Below are positions 36,657 to 46,909 of a stretch of 64,000 nt of DNA, in pieces. Position 1 is the stretch's first letter, and the number at the start of each line of letters is the position of its first letter. The position numbers and the translations under genes are program-made. Below the pieces are notes generated by a model. It did not search any database and had not been told where the DNA came from. It saw only the letters and a program-made list of their open reading frames with translations. Origin of the DNA: Yarrowia lipolytica (Eukaryota > Ascomycota > Dipodascomycetes > Dipodascales); contig NC_090774.1 of the NCBI RefSeq assembly GCF_001761485.1, forward strand, positions 2,542,001 through 2,606,000. The letters run 5' to 3'.

Positions 36657-39257
36657 TCAAATCACATACTCTCCCTGTTCCATCAACTGCAATGCTTTTT
36701 CCGTGGGGTTTCGAACCCGTCCTGACCGGCTCGTTGGAGACATTGAAAACGACATACTGAGAGGCTCCTTCTTCACTTTTGGAGACATCGATGGAGTCTT
36801 AGTTGCTGCTGGACTCGGTCTCTTCGCCTCAGGTGTCTTCTCGGGAGGGATTTCTTCTTCCCGAGAAGACTTTCGGGGTCTACCTCTTCCTCTAGGAGTC
36901 GGCGTGGACCCAGCAGGACTAGGAGTAGATGCATCAACACCGTCCGCAACTCTGGTTTCAGCCACCTCAGCCTCCTCCGCCTCCTTCTGTCTCCTCTCCA
37001 TTGCCAGCTTTTGCTTCCAATGTAGCTTCTTCACCTTCGGGGTGCCTGTTGACGGAGTTTCTACTGTCGGAGTATTTACTTCCACTTTCTCATGTCCCAC
37101 GGTTCCCCTTCGAGCTCTCTTCCAAGCTCGTTCCTCTCGTGAAAGCTGAGCCACATTGTCCCGCATCTCAACAGGCTCAGGAGCCGACTTTCTCGACCGC
37201 TTGGGTTTCTCCGGCAGCATAGAAACCCGTCCAGACCGTGTCTGTCGACCGGCCTGACTCCACTTCTTCAGCTCCTTCGGACTCATGTCCTCAATGCGCA
37301 TACTGGTGATTTCCTGGGCAGGCTCCTCTTTGGTGTACTCCCACGACCAGGCCAGCGACTTGCGCTTCTTCTGCACCAACAAACCGTCCTCCTCGAAAAT
37401 CTTACGATTTTTGGCACCAAACTGCTGAGCCACCTGTGGCTTGGAGAGACCCCAGTCCTCGTCCTCAAGCTTCTTTGGAGGCCGCATCATTAGCAGACAC
37501 AGGGGAAGGGCATGCTTATGGTTAGTATACGGCCAGGCAAAGCTGTGGATAGCAGCATGTCTGTGGCACCGAGGACAAAAGTGGCCAAGTGTCTTGGGCC
37601 CGTCAGTGAGATTGTAGACTGAACAACAAGACACGCACGTCTGCGTTGCCCCAGAAACGGAGAAGCCATACACCCCCGTCAGAGCATACCTGGAAGGATC
37701 ATAGGCCTGTTCCCGAGCAGCCTTGCACAGTCTGTCAAAGCTGAGATCTTCCTGGCTGAAAGACCATGATCCTGAGTTCTTGCGCTGAGCCCGTACATGT
37801 CGTTTGGACCGTTTGGAACGAGAACCGTCACCGTCGTCACGAGAAGACTCCTCATCTCGCGACATAGCAGTGCTATCGTCTCGCGACTCACTGCCGCTCA
37901 CCAGGCAGCTCTCCATATCCTCACTTCCGCCTCTCTCGTCTAGAACCGACAGTCGGTCGTTGAACCGCACTCGTTCGTCCGTGTTGTGCATGCCAAGATA
38001 GTGGTGGTTTCGTCGGGCACTTTTTGGTTGAATGAACGGCGGAACTTGTGATTCGGGTGATGTGGTGGTATCTGGGCTGGGTAGAGACGGGAACCTGATT
38101 TCAGCACTGGCCCCATTCAAAATGGGGTCGATCGTTGGGTCCTGAAACTCATTTGACGACTGCGACAAAGCTGTTGTTGATTCATTAACAGGAATAGCCT
38201 CTTGAGCAGGAACAACAGTGGACACCTCAGTGACAGTGGCTTCAGACACTTCTCCAACAGGTACAGGGAGAGGGGTACTATCTGCTGTGTGAGACTCGAT
38301 TTTAGGGATCAATGGCCAGTTCTTGCTGGTGGAGATCTCAATAGCTTCTTCCGAAGTTTCTCTAGATGATTCTGACGAGCCTCGACCTCCCTCTCTGAGT
38401 TCGGGGGTCCCTCCCTCTCTCTGCTCTTGCCGTTTCTTTCTCCGTTGCAGTTCAATTTTTGTTAGCTCATCCATGTCGTCGTCGCTCTCCTCCTCACTAG
38501 ACTCCTGTGGGCTTCCATACAGGCCTCTGGAGTTCTCCTCGCATGTCTGGCACAGACACTCCTTGTTTCTGCGTCCGAAATAATTTTCTGCGTATTTGAC
38601 AGTGATTTCGTCGCCCACATTGATGGGCTTGACAGCCTGGATCACCATGCCTGAAGGAACAGGAACAAACCGAGCGTTGGCACTACAGTCGTGGTTGACA
38701 AATCGAGCAGGGCCTAGCATGAGACAGTTTCCGCCTCTTCGTGAGGAGTGGAGCACAGAAAAGTCGTTGGCAAGGGCCAGCTCTTCGTCCTTGGTCATCT
38801 TGGCCAGACAACCAGACAGACCGACAATCTCGTCTCCCCGGTTGTATCTGACTCTGGAGATGACACAGGACTCTCCTCGGTTGGAGCGGCACTTGTAACG
38901 CATGGACACGTTGATTTCAAACCCGCACGACGCCTTGTAGATGGTCAGGTATCGAACTGTGTGTCTTTGGAACTCTTCGTAAGCCAGTGGACTAAGCCGT
39001 CCTCGGTATCCTCTGACCTCCTTGAGCTCCAGAAACGCGTTGGTGGCCTTCTTCACCGCCAGATTAGCCGCAGCTCCGGTCTCGCAGGCGGCAATGGAGC
39101 GCACCAGGTCGTGGATATGACGATCTGAAATGCCGCGTAACGGCTTGTAGTGCACGGAGGCCTTGCGGACCTCGGCCCAGTAGAATACGCGCTCCAGCAG
39201 CAGGTCGGTGAGAGCGTCGTCGATGGTTGCCAACTCCCCGGGCGTGACCGTGATCAT
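36657..39257 (-). CDS. SET9: SET9, histone H4 Lys20 methyltransferase (SUV420 family)
   Basis: Methylates H4K20, a mark used for checkpoint-protein recruitment in fission yeast and absent from budding yeast. In the 866-residue protein an N-terminal helical region is followed by the SET domain (about 118-228), with GDEIVGLSGC, LMLGPARFVNHDC (cofactor/pseudoknot, FVNHDC 186-191) and the catalytic-tyrosine segment YAENYFG (222-228). A post-SET CLCQTC (234-239) follows. After a long disordered Ser/Glu-rich stretch there is a second Cys/His cluster, CVSCC...CPRCHRH, as in filamentous-fungal Set9. The rest is Lys/Pro-rich. The start is the ATG at 39257. Confidence 0.92.
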   Translation of the reverse strand: MITVTPGELATIDDALTDLLLERVFYWAEVRKASVHYKPLRGISDRHIHDLVRSIAACETGAAANLAVKKATNAFLELKEVRGYRGRLSPLAYEEFQRHTVRYLTIYKASCGFEINVSMRYKCRSNRGESCVISRVRYNRGDEIVGLSGCLAKMTKDEELALANDFSVLHSSRRGGNCLMLGPARFVNHDCSANARFVPVPSGMVIQAVKPINVGDEITVKYAENYFGRRNKECLCQTCEENSRGLYGSPQESSEEESDDDMDELTKIELQRRKKRQEQREGGTPELREGGRGSSESSRETSEEAIEISTSKNWPLIPKIESHTADSTPLPVPVGEVSEATVTEVSTVVPAQEAIPVNESTTALSQSSNEFQDPTIDPILNGASAEIRFPSLPSPDTTTSPESQVPPFIQPKSARRNHHYLGMHNTDERVRFNDRLSVLDERGGSEDMESCLVSGSESRDDSTAMSRDEESSRDDGDGSRSKRSKRHVRAQRKNSGSWSFSQEDLSFDRLCKAAREQAYDPSRYALTGVYGFSVSGATQTCVSCCSVYNLTDGPKTLGHFCPRCHRHAAIHSFAWPYTNHKHALPLCLLMMRPPKKLEDEDWGLSKPQVAQQFGAKNRKIFEEDGLLVQKKRKSLAWSWEYTKEEPAQEITSMRIEDMSPKELKKWSQAGRQTRSGRVSMLPEKPKRSRKSAPEPVEMRDNVAQLSREERAWKRARRGTVGHEKVEVNTPTVETPSTGTPKVKKLHWKQKLAMERRQKEAEEAEVAETRVADGVDASTPSPAGSTPTPRGRGRPRKSSREEEIPPEKTPEAKRPSPAATKTPSMSPKVKKEPLSMSFSMSPTSRSGRVRNPTEKALQLMEQGEYVI

Positions 39258-40636
39258 TGTGCTGTTGACGGGTCGTTAGATGGTCGTTAGTATGGCTTGT
39301 GTACAGCTTTGAATTTAGCAAAAGATGCGTGCTTTCATGCATGTGGGGGTCACAGTGGTGTGGTTGTTCTGAAGGGTGTGGGGAGAGTGTGTATATAAGA
39401 GGGTGGTTCCCGGGTGAATATTCGACATGGAAAACTCGTTTTATTTCTTTCAGGTGGTATTTACGTCGTTGCCAGGGGTTTTTCTGCTCTACAACTTGTG
39501 CATTAACTGTCACCCATCTGAGCTACTACTCCTCATGCGCCCTACACCCATAGCTGACTGACAAGGGTGATTCATAAAAGAGAGCTTGTATGAAAGACTG
39601 TGTATAACAGATATGAGGCTCTACAGTATGAGGCTGTGGTTACCGAGCCGGGTTGTACCATCACTTTTTATTGCATATCCTGTAATAATCAGAAAGATGG
39701 TGCAAGAACCAAAAACAGCCGTATATTCGTATGTACTCGTTCTTGTTCTATCTGTCCTGTCACACGTCAGCGGAAACTAGCCAACTAGTGGCTTATAGAC
39801 GTGTTTTGAGAGCCGTACTATACAGAATCGTATCTCTGTCTCTGTTGTTTACGACTCTAGAAACCAGAAATGGTTTCAGAGTGGTCTTCAGAGTGGTCAC
39901 ACACAACCACTTATGCCCGAACTGCATCCCATCGCATGTTTCAGATCAGGCCGAGACGGTTTAAATCGGGTTTAAATCACCCCAGAGCGTTTGAATTCGA
40001 TCTTGAGGGGATAACGACCCACCAACTAACGACATACAAGTGCTACTGGACGAGGTTGAGTACATTTACTGTATACAGTACCAGTGTTAAGTACCGTACG
40101 GTACTTGTAGTACTGTCAGAGTTAGAGGCAACAATATTTACTGTTTTGGTGTGCAGTACATACGAGTGTACTACTGGAATCGACTGAGATGGGGGGGGGA
40201 TGTAGAGAGTCATCGTTGGGGTATCCGTACAGTATACTTGTACCACTGTGCAGGTGTAGATCTGTCAAATGAAAGGTGATTAAAGACTTCTCCATATCAA
40301 ATCCCTTCTTTCTTTTCTTCGGAAGCCCTATCTTTCCGCAACTCCAGTTTCACCTTGTTGCTACAGTAAATAAACGCTATCCTTGACTTTCTTTCAACTA
40401 AATTAGGTGCAATGCTTACCCAAGTTTGTTAGCCGTCTACACCACAGCATCGGTCACAACTCCACCAGTAGACTAGATATACAAAATCAAAACACATATC
40501 CGCACTCCACGTAATCACTAAACCTCAAAACCTGCCCTACCTTTTCAACAACTCCCTAACCTGCCGACCCTCACATGCAACCCCGCCATATTACTCAGCT
40601 TATCACGCACCACCCACAAGTACACTCTATTTCAGC
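39258..40636. other. Intergenic, divergent SET9/PEP7 promoters
   Basis: 1.4 kb with no gene. It holds palindromes at 40067-40080 (TACTGTATACAGTA) and 40089-40106, and a G8 run near 40191. Confidence 0.55.
40089..40110. repeat. 18-bp palindrome, one copy of a dispersed 22-bp element
   Basis: AAGTACCGTACGGTACTT (40089-40106) is a perfect palindrome. With the next four bases (GTAG) it matches 54218-54239 at 20 of 22 positions. Confidence 0.55.
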
Positions 40637-42211
40637 ATGCGCAAAAAACGAGTGATCGGAACCAAGGTGGAGCCGGTGAAGGAGCCCAAGGTGGTGCAAA
40701 CAAGCGCCGCTCCCACTCCGCCACCCCCGCCGACCCCGCCGGTCGTCTCCACGGCGTCCCCAGGCCCCGAATCACACTCAGCCACTTCGCTGACATGTCC
40801 GATTTGCGAGGAGACAATGTTGACGCTGATGCAACTGAATCGGCACATTGACGACGTACACGGTGATGGCAAGGTAAAGGGCAAGACACGGGCGTCCAGC
40901 GAGAAACCACACACGAAACCGCGACCCACCGACGAAATGGTGACCAGACGGCACTGGAAGCACCCCGGACCGGGCCAAACATGCCACTATCCGGACTGCA
41001 AACGCAAGCTGGGAGCCAGGAACGGCTCAAGGCACTGCCGACATTGTGGAAACATCTTCTGCCACGGCCACAGTCGCTACAGAATGAAGTTGAGCCGAGA
41101 TGCTCACCACCAACCAAAGGGCGGTATCTGGTGTTGGGTGTGCAAGACTTGCTACACGGGCAGAGAAGGGTACAATGACACGACAGGTACTGAAAGAGAT
41201 CTGACGCAAGAGTTCAAGAAAAAACGCCAGGCGAAAATCGACATCCAGGAGCTGTCCGTCAATAAGCTGGAAAACAGACTGAGACGACTTGCGGAGGAAA
41301 GCATAGAGAACGAGAGCTCGGGACCCTGGTGGAAACCCAAGGCGGCTGTCACAGCCTCAGTACCATGGCAGGAAGACTCAACACAGCCCAATTGTCCGGA
41401 ATGCCAGGTCAAATTCACCTTTCTGATCCGCCCTCATCATTGCAGGGTGTGCGGAAAGGTGGTGTGTGGACAGACATCCACACAATGTTCTCTTCCTGTT
41501 GGTGTGAACATTTTAATCAACAGTCTCGATATGAAAGAGGAGTTCAGCGACACCATTCCAACAGATTGCGAACCCATACGGATCTGCATGACTTGCAAGA
41601 ATACAGTCTTTGGTAGACGTAACTTTCAGCGGGATGTCAACTCCGATCCCAGCGAGCTGCTTAAGCTGTACAACACCATGACCCATCTGACCACTTCCAT
41701 CGAAAACATGATGCCTCGGTTCCAAAAGGAGCTTGAGGAGACGATTGCGTCCAAAAAGATGGCCGGTATGCATCCCAAGGACATTTTGGCAGCGTCCAAG
41801 CTGCGTAAGCGTCTTCTCGATACCTTTTCGCAGCTAGATTCGGCTGCTAGAAGAGTAGGAGCACTGGAGGGACTGTCTCCTACAGAAGAGCGAATACAGC
41901 AACAGATATACACAGCTGCGGTGTCATTTCTACAAGAGAAGATGCTGCCCTTGAAAACGCTTCCCAAGGTGCTGGGTAGTGAAGCTACAGCCCCCGAGCC
42001 AGCTAAACCCCGTCCTCCTGCCAACTACAAGGCACTTCAGCAACAGCTGGTGGTCATGGAGGAACAGAGGTTTATGGTGGAGAACATGATGCTGGAGGCC
42101 AAGCAGAGGCGAAAGTACGACGAACTGGGGCCTTTAGAGATGTCTGTGAAGGATCTCGATAAAGAGATTGAAATTCTGAGGAAGAGGCTAGGAGATGAAG
42201 CATTTGTTTAA
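40637..42211 (+). CDS. PEP7: PEP7/VAC1, FYVE-domain tether for endosomal fusion
   Basis: Rabenosyn-5-like effector joining Rab5/Vps21, PI3P and Vps45 in Golgi-to-endosome transport. The 524-residue protein has a Pro-rich N-terminus, a C2H2 finger (about 54-75, CPICEETMLTLMQLNRHIDDVH spacing), a first FYVE-like domain (about 116-172, SRHCRHCGNIFC) and a second, better FYVE (253-320) with the PI3P-binding RPHHCRVCGK. A helical C-terminal half ends in coiled coil (about 455-520). Order and length match budding yeast Vac1. The start is the ATG at 40637 (CAGCATGCGC). Confidence 0.92.
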   Translation: MRKKRVIGTKVEPVKEPKVVQTSAAPTPPPPPTPPVVSTASPGPESHSATSLTCPICEETMLTLMQLNRHIDDVHGDGKVKGKTRASSEKPHTKPRPTDEMVTRRHWKHPGPGQTCHYPDCKRKLGARNGSRHCRHCGNIFCHGHSRYRMKLSRDAHHQPKGGIWCWVCKTCYTGREGYNDTTGTERDLTQEFKKKRQAKIDIQELSVNKLENRLRRLAEESIENESSGPWWKPKAAVTASVPWQEDSTQPNCPECQVKFTFLIRPHHCRVCGKVVCGQTSTQCSLPVGVNILINSLDMKEEFSDTIPTDCEPIRICMTCKNTVFGRRNFQRDVNSDPSELLKLYNTMTHLTTSIENMMPRFQKELEETIASKKMAGMHPKDILAASKLRKRLLDTFSQLDSAARRVGALEGLSPTEERIQQQIYTAAVSFLQEKMLPLKTLPKVLGSEATAPEPAKPRPPANYKALQQQLVVMEEQRFMVENMMLEAKQRRKYDELGPLEMSVKDLDKEIEILRKRLGDEAFV

Positions 42212-42502
42212 TCTCAGTTTAGAGCAGCACCACGAAGGAATATTTGTACTCATAGAAAGTGCTAGCGACCCTATGGCATGATACTGTATGTATCAGAACA
42301 GTAATGAATAATGAATGATGACAATTATGTATATTACTTGTGGCGGATTCGGTGACTGTAGATAATTGTACAAGATACAACTATACTTGAACATCACATA
42401 CGAGTGCGGAACATTTCAGAACGTGAAAATGTTCTGTGATTCTAGATCAAGTCTGTAATTACTCCATACTCTATCCAACATACATTAGCTATACTTGTCC
42501 TT

Positions 42503-43954
42503 CTAAGACCGATCGAAGAGCCCATCATCATCATCGTAGTCGTCTCCTCCGCTGACGGACCAATCGTCCGAGTCGCCCATTTCGCTGTCATCGTCATCAT
42601 CGTCATCTTCGTCATGGTCGTCAGTGTATTCGTCGGACTCCATCAAACCCTCCAAGGACAGCTGTAGCATGGTTTCGTTCTTGGCCACCTTGCCAGCCTC
42701 CACCTTGTATCCTCCTTCAACATTGCAGCCTGTGAGTTTGGCCTTGGTACCGACTGTGGTCTTAGTTCCGACCAGACAGTTCTCCAGAGTAACGTCATCG
42801 GCAATGAAAGCGCCGTCAAAGATGACACAGCCGTTGATTCGACATCGTTTGCCGATGGTGCAGTTGTTTCCAACCACAGATCGCTTTATACTGGTTCGCT
42901 CGCCCAGCTGGGTCTCTTCGCCGACCAGAGAGTCGACACCAACAGTGGCAGCTCCCTTAACAGCTGGAGCGGGCTTCTGGGCAGTGGCGTTGGCCTTGGC
43001 TCTTGCCTTCAGAATCACTCGGTTCATTTCCATGTATGCAGACAGGTTGTTTGCTCGTGCAAAGGTATTGGAGTCCAGAACGCACAGAGACACAGACTTG
43101 AGCGGCTTCGCATGTGCCCACGACCGTCGGGCAATGTCTCGAACCACTCGGTCCCACTGTCGGCCTTTGGCCAGAATGGTGTGTGCCTCCTCCTGTTCTT
43201 GTCTGACAGGCGACGAAGATCGGGTGTCGGGATCTTCGTCTGTGGAATCCTCCTCAGGGGCAGCCTGAGTCTCGGTGATGACTCTACACACGTCGGCAGT
43301 GCAGAAGTAGACGGACGCATTGAGCAGCTGTGTGGAGACCAAAGACTTAGGGAAGTGCCACAGCATGGATCGGCGGATGGGCATGGTCTTCTTGTTCTCA
43401 ATGTAGTCACGCGAATACGAGTCCAGCAGCCGCGGGGTTCGCGAGTCCAGCGATGAGTGCACCGTCACGTCCTTGAGCAATGACTTCTTGTCCACGTTCT
43501 CCAGGGTATTGGGGTAGTAGAAGGCTGTGAGAAGCGAGTCCGAGTCTCGGCTTCGGTAGGTGTCGACCAGCGAGCTGGCGGGAATGTCTGTGATAAAATC
43601 GCAGCAAACCACAATGAAATCAGAGGGTTCCCCTCGAGTCAGCTCCAGAATGAAGTCTCCAGACTTCGCATCGGTCTTGGAACAGATAGTCACGTTGGAA
43701 GCCACAACTGAGGTGGAGTGCTCAGCCTTGAAAGAGTCCACGTAGGCGGAAATCTCCGCCTCGTCAGCTGTAGAACAGCACACAAACACCTTGGGGTTGG
43801 GGATGGTCTCACACCATTTGAGGGTGTAGTCGATCACAGGCACGTTGGCCATGGGAAGAAGGGCCTTGGGCACTCCAGACGCTCTCACGGACGAGAGAGG
43901 TGCCATGTTTTTGCCCTGGCCGCACAGAATGAACACTTTGAAGTCGGCTCCCAT
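42503..43954 (-). CDS. GCD1: GCD1, eIF2B gamma subunit
   Basis: Catalytic-subcomplex subunit of the guanine-exchange factor for eIF2, paired with Gcd6. The 483-residue protein has a nucleotidyltransferase-like domain opening MGADFKVFILCGQGKNMAPLS, with GVPKALLPMANVPVIDYTL and VVCCDFITD, and a left-handed beta-helix of hexapeptides (about 340-435: VGVDSLVGEETQLGERTSIK, VVGNNCTIGKRCRINGCVIFDGAFI and so on). The last 40 or so residues are almost all Asp/Glu/Ser, an acidic tail I do not recall from budding yeast Gcd1. The ATG at 43954 gives the family start. It is divergent from RPT4. Confidence 0.92.
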   Translation of the reverse strand: MGADFKVFILCGQGKNMAPLSSVRASGVPKALLPMANVPVIDYTLKWCETIPNPKVFVCCSTADEAEISAYVDSFKAEHSTSVVASNVTICSKTDAKSGDFILELTRGEPSDFIVVCCDFITDIPASSLVDTYRSRDSDSLLTAFYYPNTLENVDKKSLLKDVTVHSSLDSRTPRLLDSYSRDYIENKKTMPIRRSMLWHFPKSLVSTQLLNASVYFCTADVCRVITETQAAPEEDSTDEDPDTRSSSPVRQEQEEAHTILAKGRQWDRVVRDIARRSWAHAKPLKSVSLCVLDSNTFARANNLSAYMEMNRVILKARAKANATAQKPAPAVKGAATVGVDSLVGEETQLGERTSIKRSVVGNNCTIGKRCRINGCVIFDGAFIADDVTLENCLVGTKTTVGTKAKLTGCNVEGGYKVEAGKVAKNETMLQLSLEGLMESDEYTDDHDEDDDDDDDSEMGDSDDWSVSGGDDYDDDDGLFDRS

Positions 43955-44771
43955 TGTAGCAGAGGAGATTTAGCACAGAGTGGTGGTGGTGTGTGCTTTA
44001 TGTGATCTTTTATGTGCTTCTTTTCAATGCTAATAAATTTCACTGCACATGGAGCTTGCATCGGAGTTTATTTGACGGGGATGGCGGTGTCTGTAACAAG
44101 ATGTGGAGATATCCTATCGATAAGATAATGATGGAAGCAGATTGTCTGAGAAATTACAAGAAGAATGCACTTTTCAGATTATATGTGGGATCTATATTGG
44201 TAGAGTTGGATAGACCTATATTCAAAGTCATTCTGAAGTAAAATGAAAGATAGTTCAACTGTTGGGTGAAGTAATGTGACAATTTGGTTAAGTTACTTAT
44301 ACGCTTATGTAATCAATAATTAGATGTACACCTCTTTCTCCTCAATGGGGTTTCTCACTTTATTTATGGATTTGTCATTGTGTCTATATTACAGCACATC
44401 AACTACGGGTACCTCTACTAGATCTGTGGTTGCATAACCACCAAGAGCGAATGGGTCCACCCATACCCATCCAGACTCTGTTACCTCACGTAATCCTGTG
44501 GAAGGTGTCAGAATACGAGGTTTTAGAGTAGTTGTGGAGTAATGGGGATATTGAGAGCAATAAGTGAGGAATATAAAAGCGATTGATGATCATTTATTCC
44601 CCGATATTCTGTCTATATTTGTCATTACTGTACTCTCACCTTCACTCACCTCGCCACCATACGCCACTCTTCTACCAAACACTAATATTGGGAGGTGCAT
44701 CACCACTTCACATATTAGAACCTCAACGCTCCAGTTACTACATCAGTACAACACACCACAACACACACAAC
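43955..44771. other. Intergenic, divergent GCD1/RPT4 promoters
   Basis: 817 bp. A TCGCCACC (44651-44658) carries only the GGTGGC core of a PACE box. The RPT4 frame stays open upstream to an ATG at 44586. No other gene seen. Confidence 0.55.
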
Positions 44772-46004
44772 ATGGAAAACGACCCGCTGCTCGCAGCTCT
44801 CAACCAGGAGGCGCCCGAGGTGGCTGCCACACCCACAGATCCCGAGCGGGAAAAGGCGATCGAGTCGTTCAAGAGAAAACTCAAGGAGCATCGAGAGTAC
44901 GAGGTCAAGCTCAAGGACTTGCGACTGGGCATCAGAGACCTCGAGCGCAAATTCGACAAGACCGAGGACGACATCAAGGCGCTACAGTCGGTAGGCCAGC
45001 TGATTGGCGAGGTTCTTAAGCAGCTGGATGAGGAGCGGTTCATCGTCAAAGCCTCCAACGGCCCCCGATACATTGTGGGCTGTCGGTCCAGCATCAAGAA
45101 GGAGAAGCTGCTGCAGGGTGTGCGTGTGTCTCTGGATATGACCACTCTGACTATCATGCGAATTCTTCCCCGAGAGGTCGATCCTCTTGTCTACAACATG
45201 ACCACGTTTGAGCCTGGAGAGCTGACCTTCTCCGGTATCGGTGGCCTCAACGAGCAGATCCGTGAACTCAGAGAGGTCATTGAGCTGCCTCTGAAGAACC
45301 CCGAGCTGTTTTTGCGAGTCGGAATCAAGCCTCCCAAGGGTGTGCTTCTGTACGGCCCTCCCGGAACAGGAAAGACCCTGCTGGCCAAGGCCGTGGCCGC
45401 CACTATTGGCGCAAACTTCATCTTCTCGCCCGCCTCAGCTATCGTCGACAAGTACATTGGAGAGTCTGCCCGTCTGATTCGAGAAATGTTCGGATACGCC
45501 AAGGAACACGAGCCCTGTATCATCTTCATGGACGAGGTGGACGCCATTGGAGGACGTCGATTTTCCGAGGGAACCTCCTCCGACCGAGAAATCCAGCGAA
45601 CGCTCATGGAGCTGCTGAACCAGATGGATGGTTTCGACTATCTCGGAAAGACCAAGGTCATCATGGCCACCAACCGGCCCGATACTCTGGACCCCGCCCT
45701 GCTGCGAGCAGGCCGTCTGGACCGAAAGATCGAGATCCCACTGCCCAACGAGGCCGGCCGTCTGGAGGTGTTTAAGATCCACGCTGCTGGCGTTCAGAAG
45801 CAGGGCGAAATCGATTACGAGGCCCTGGTCAAGATGAGCGACGGTTTCAACGGAGCAGATATCCGAAACGTGGTCACCGAGGCTGGCTTCTTTGCCATCC
45901 GAGACGATCGGGACTACATTGTTCAGAACGATCTGCTCAAGGCCTGCAGAAAGGTGTCCGAGAACAAGAAGCTGGAGGGTAAGCTCGAGTACGAGAAGTT
46001 GTAG
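44772..46004 (+). CDS. RPT4: RPT4, 26S proteasome AAA ATPase subunit
   Basis: One of six ATPases in the base of the 19S particle; unfolds and translocates substrates. The 410-residue protein has an N-terminal coiled coil (about 28-85), an OB domain ([18 protein letters not shown]), Walker A GPPGTGKT (195-202), Walker [13 protein letters not shown] and arginine fingers in [21 protein letters not shown]. Segment [20 protein letters not shown] is diagnostic for Rpt4 among the six paralogues. It ends YEKL, without HbYX, as expected for Rpt4. I chose the ATG at 44772 (ACAACATGG). The frame stays open 62 codons upstream to an ATG at 44586, giving a hydrophobic extension that I regard as leader. Confidence 0.95.
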   Translation: MENDPLLAALNQEAPEVAATPTDPEREKAIESFKRKLKEHREYEVKLKDLRLGIRDLERKFDKTEDDIKALQSVGQLIGEVLKQLDEERFIVKASNGPRYIVGCRSSIKKEKLLQGVRVSLDMTTLTIMRILPREVDPLVYNMTTFEPGELTFSGIGGLNEQIRELREVIELPLKNPELFLRVGIKPPKGVLLYGPPGTGKTLLAKAVAATIGANFIFSPASAIVDKYIGESARLIREMFGYAKEHEPCIIFMDEVDAIGGRRFSEGTSSDREIQRTLMELLNQMDGFDYLGKTKVIMATNRPDTLDPALLRAGRLDRKIEIPLPNEAGRLEVFKIHAAGVQKQGEIDYEALVKMSDGFNGADIRNVVTEAGFFAIRDDRDYIVQNDLLKACRKVSENKKLEGKLEYEKL

Positions 46005-46273
46005 TAGACTAGTTAAGCATTTAATCGCAAGTGAGAGTGTAGTTTGCCTGTAGTGCCAAAGCACTATTATGTTTCAGCTGTGGCATATGATGTATACTGA
46101 TAATGAGTTTATCACGATGTTGCCATGTTCAGCTACGTTGTCAACTATTACACTCCATCGAGATCGTACTGAGAGAAAACGACCTGGTTGCTACTTGTAT
46201 CATGAGCATGCTTTCGTTATAATGTCATCAATTTCCATATGAATGTCCTTCGTTATCTATGGCCACTTGTCTC

Positions 46274-46909
46274 TTAAGAGATCATCTCCATCACCCTATA
46301 ATCATCATCCTCCACCTCCTCTGGAATACCGTGAATCGTGGCTTTGTGGAAATCCTCATCCAGTCTTCTCTTGGCCTTTGCAAACTTGTTCCCAAAGTTC
46401 TCTCCATCCACCACAATGTCCCCCTTGATGAGTTTCTCCTGTGAGACCATCCAGGCGTCAAGACTTGGGACTTTCAGATCCGGGATCGTTCTGAATGGCA
46501 CAAAAAAGCCAGTCCTGAACGAGTTGAAGTGTGTGCGGTTCTTGAGCCGGGGAGAAGACAGATCTGTCGTCATAACATGGACATGGACATGATTCATGCT
46601 GGGCACCGAGTGGATGCCTGACTGGATCTTCACGTCCTTGGAGTATCCCTTTGTACGAATGAACTCGACAGCAACCATTTTCTCAACTTTTTCCACCATG
46701 GCACGAGTTTTTTCGTACAGGTTGTCGTCTTCAAACGCCTTTAGAGGATGGGTATCGGGCTTGACAGCCTTGGGTAACACCAGGTAATGGATATGTGATT
46801 TCGGGAACGCATCTTTGATCACGACAAAGTCTGGTGTGTCGAGAGTCACATCGTTGGGGAATTTTTCAGGACTCTTTATGTACTGACCTAGTGCGTATTT
46901 CCATGACAT
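46274..46909 (-). CDS. HNT3: HNT3, aprataxin-like DNA deadenylase without a zinc finger
   Basis: HIT-family enzyme that removes AMP from abortive 5'-adenylated DNA ends left by ligase. The 211-residue protein starts MSWKYALGQYIKSPEKF. It shows FPKSHIHYLVLPK, the histidine triad HVHVHV (107-112), and the aprataxin-specific DLSSPRLKNRTHFNSF (compare human DFDSPCLKNKKHWNSF). Known aprataxins end in a C2H2 or C2HE zinc finger that grips DNA. The corresponding region here (about 165-195, KGDIVVDGENFGNKFAKAK) keeps the flanking pattern but no cysteines; the whole protein contains none. The start is the ATG at 46909. Catalysis looks intact. Confidence 0.9.
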   Translation of the reverse strand: MSWKYALGQYIKSPEKFPNDVTLDTPDFVVIKDAFPKSHIHYLVLPKAVKPDTHPLKAFEDDNLYEKTRAMVEKVEKMVAVEFIRTKGYSKDVKIQSGIHSVPSMNHVHVHVMTTDLSSPRLKNRTHFNSFRTGFFVPFRTIPDLKVPSLDAWMVSQEKLIKGDIVVDGENFGNKFAKAKRRLDEDFHKATIHGIPEEVEDDDYRVMEMIS

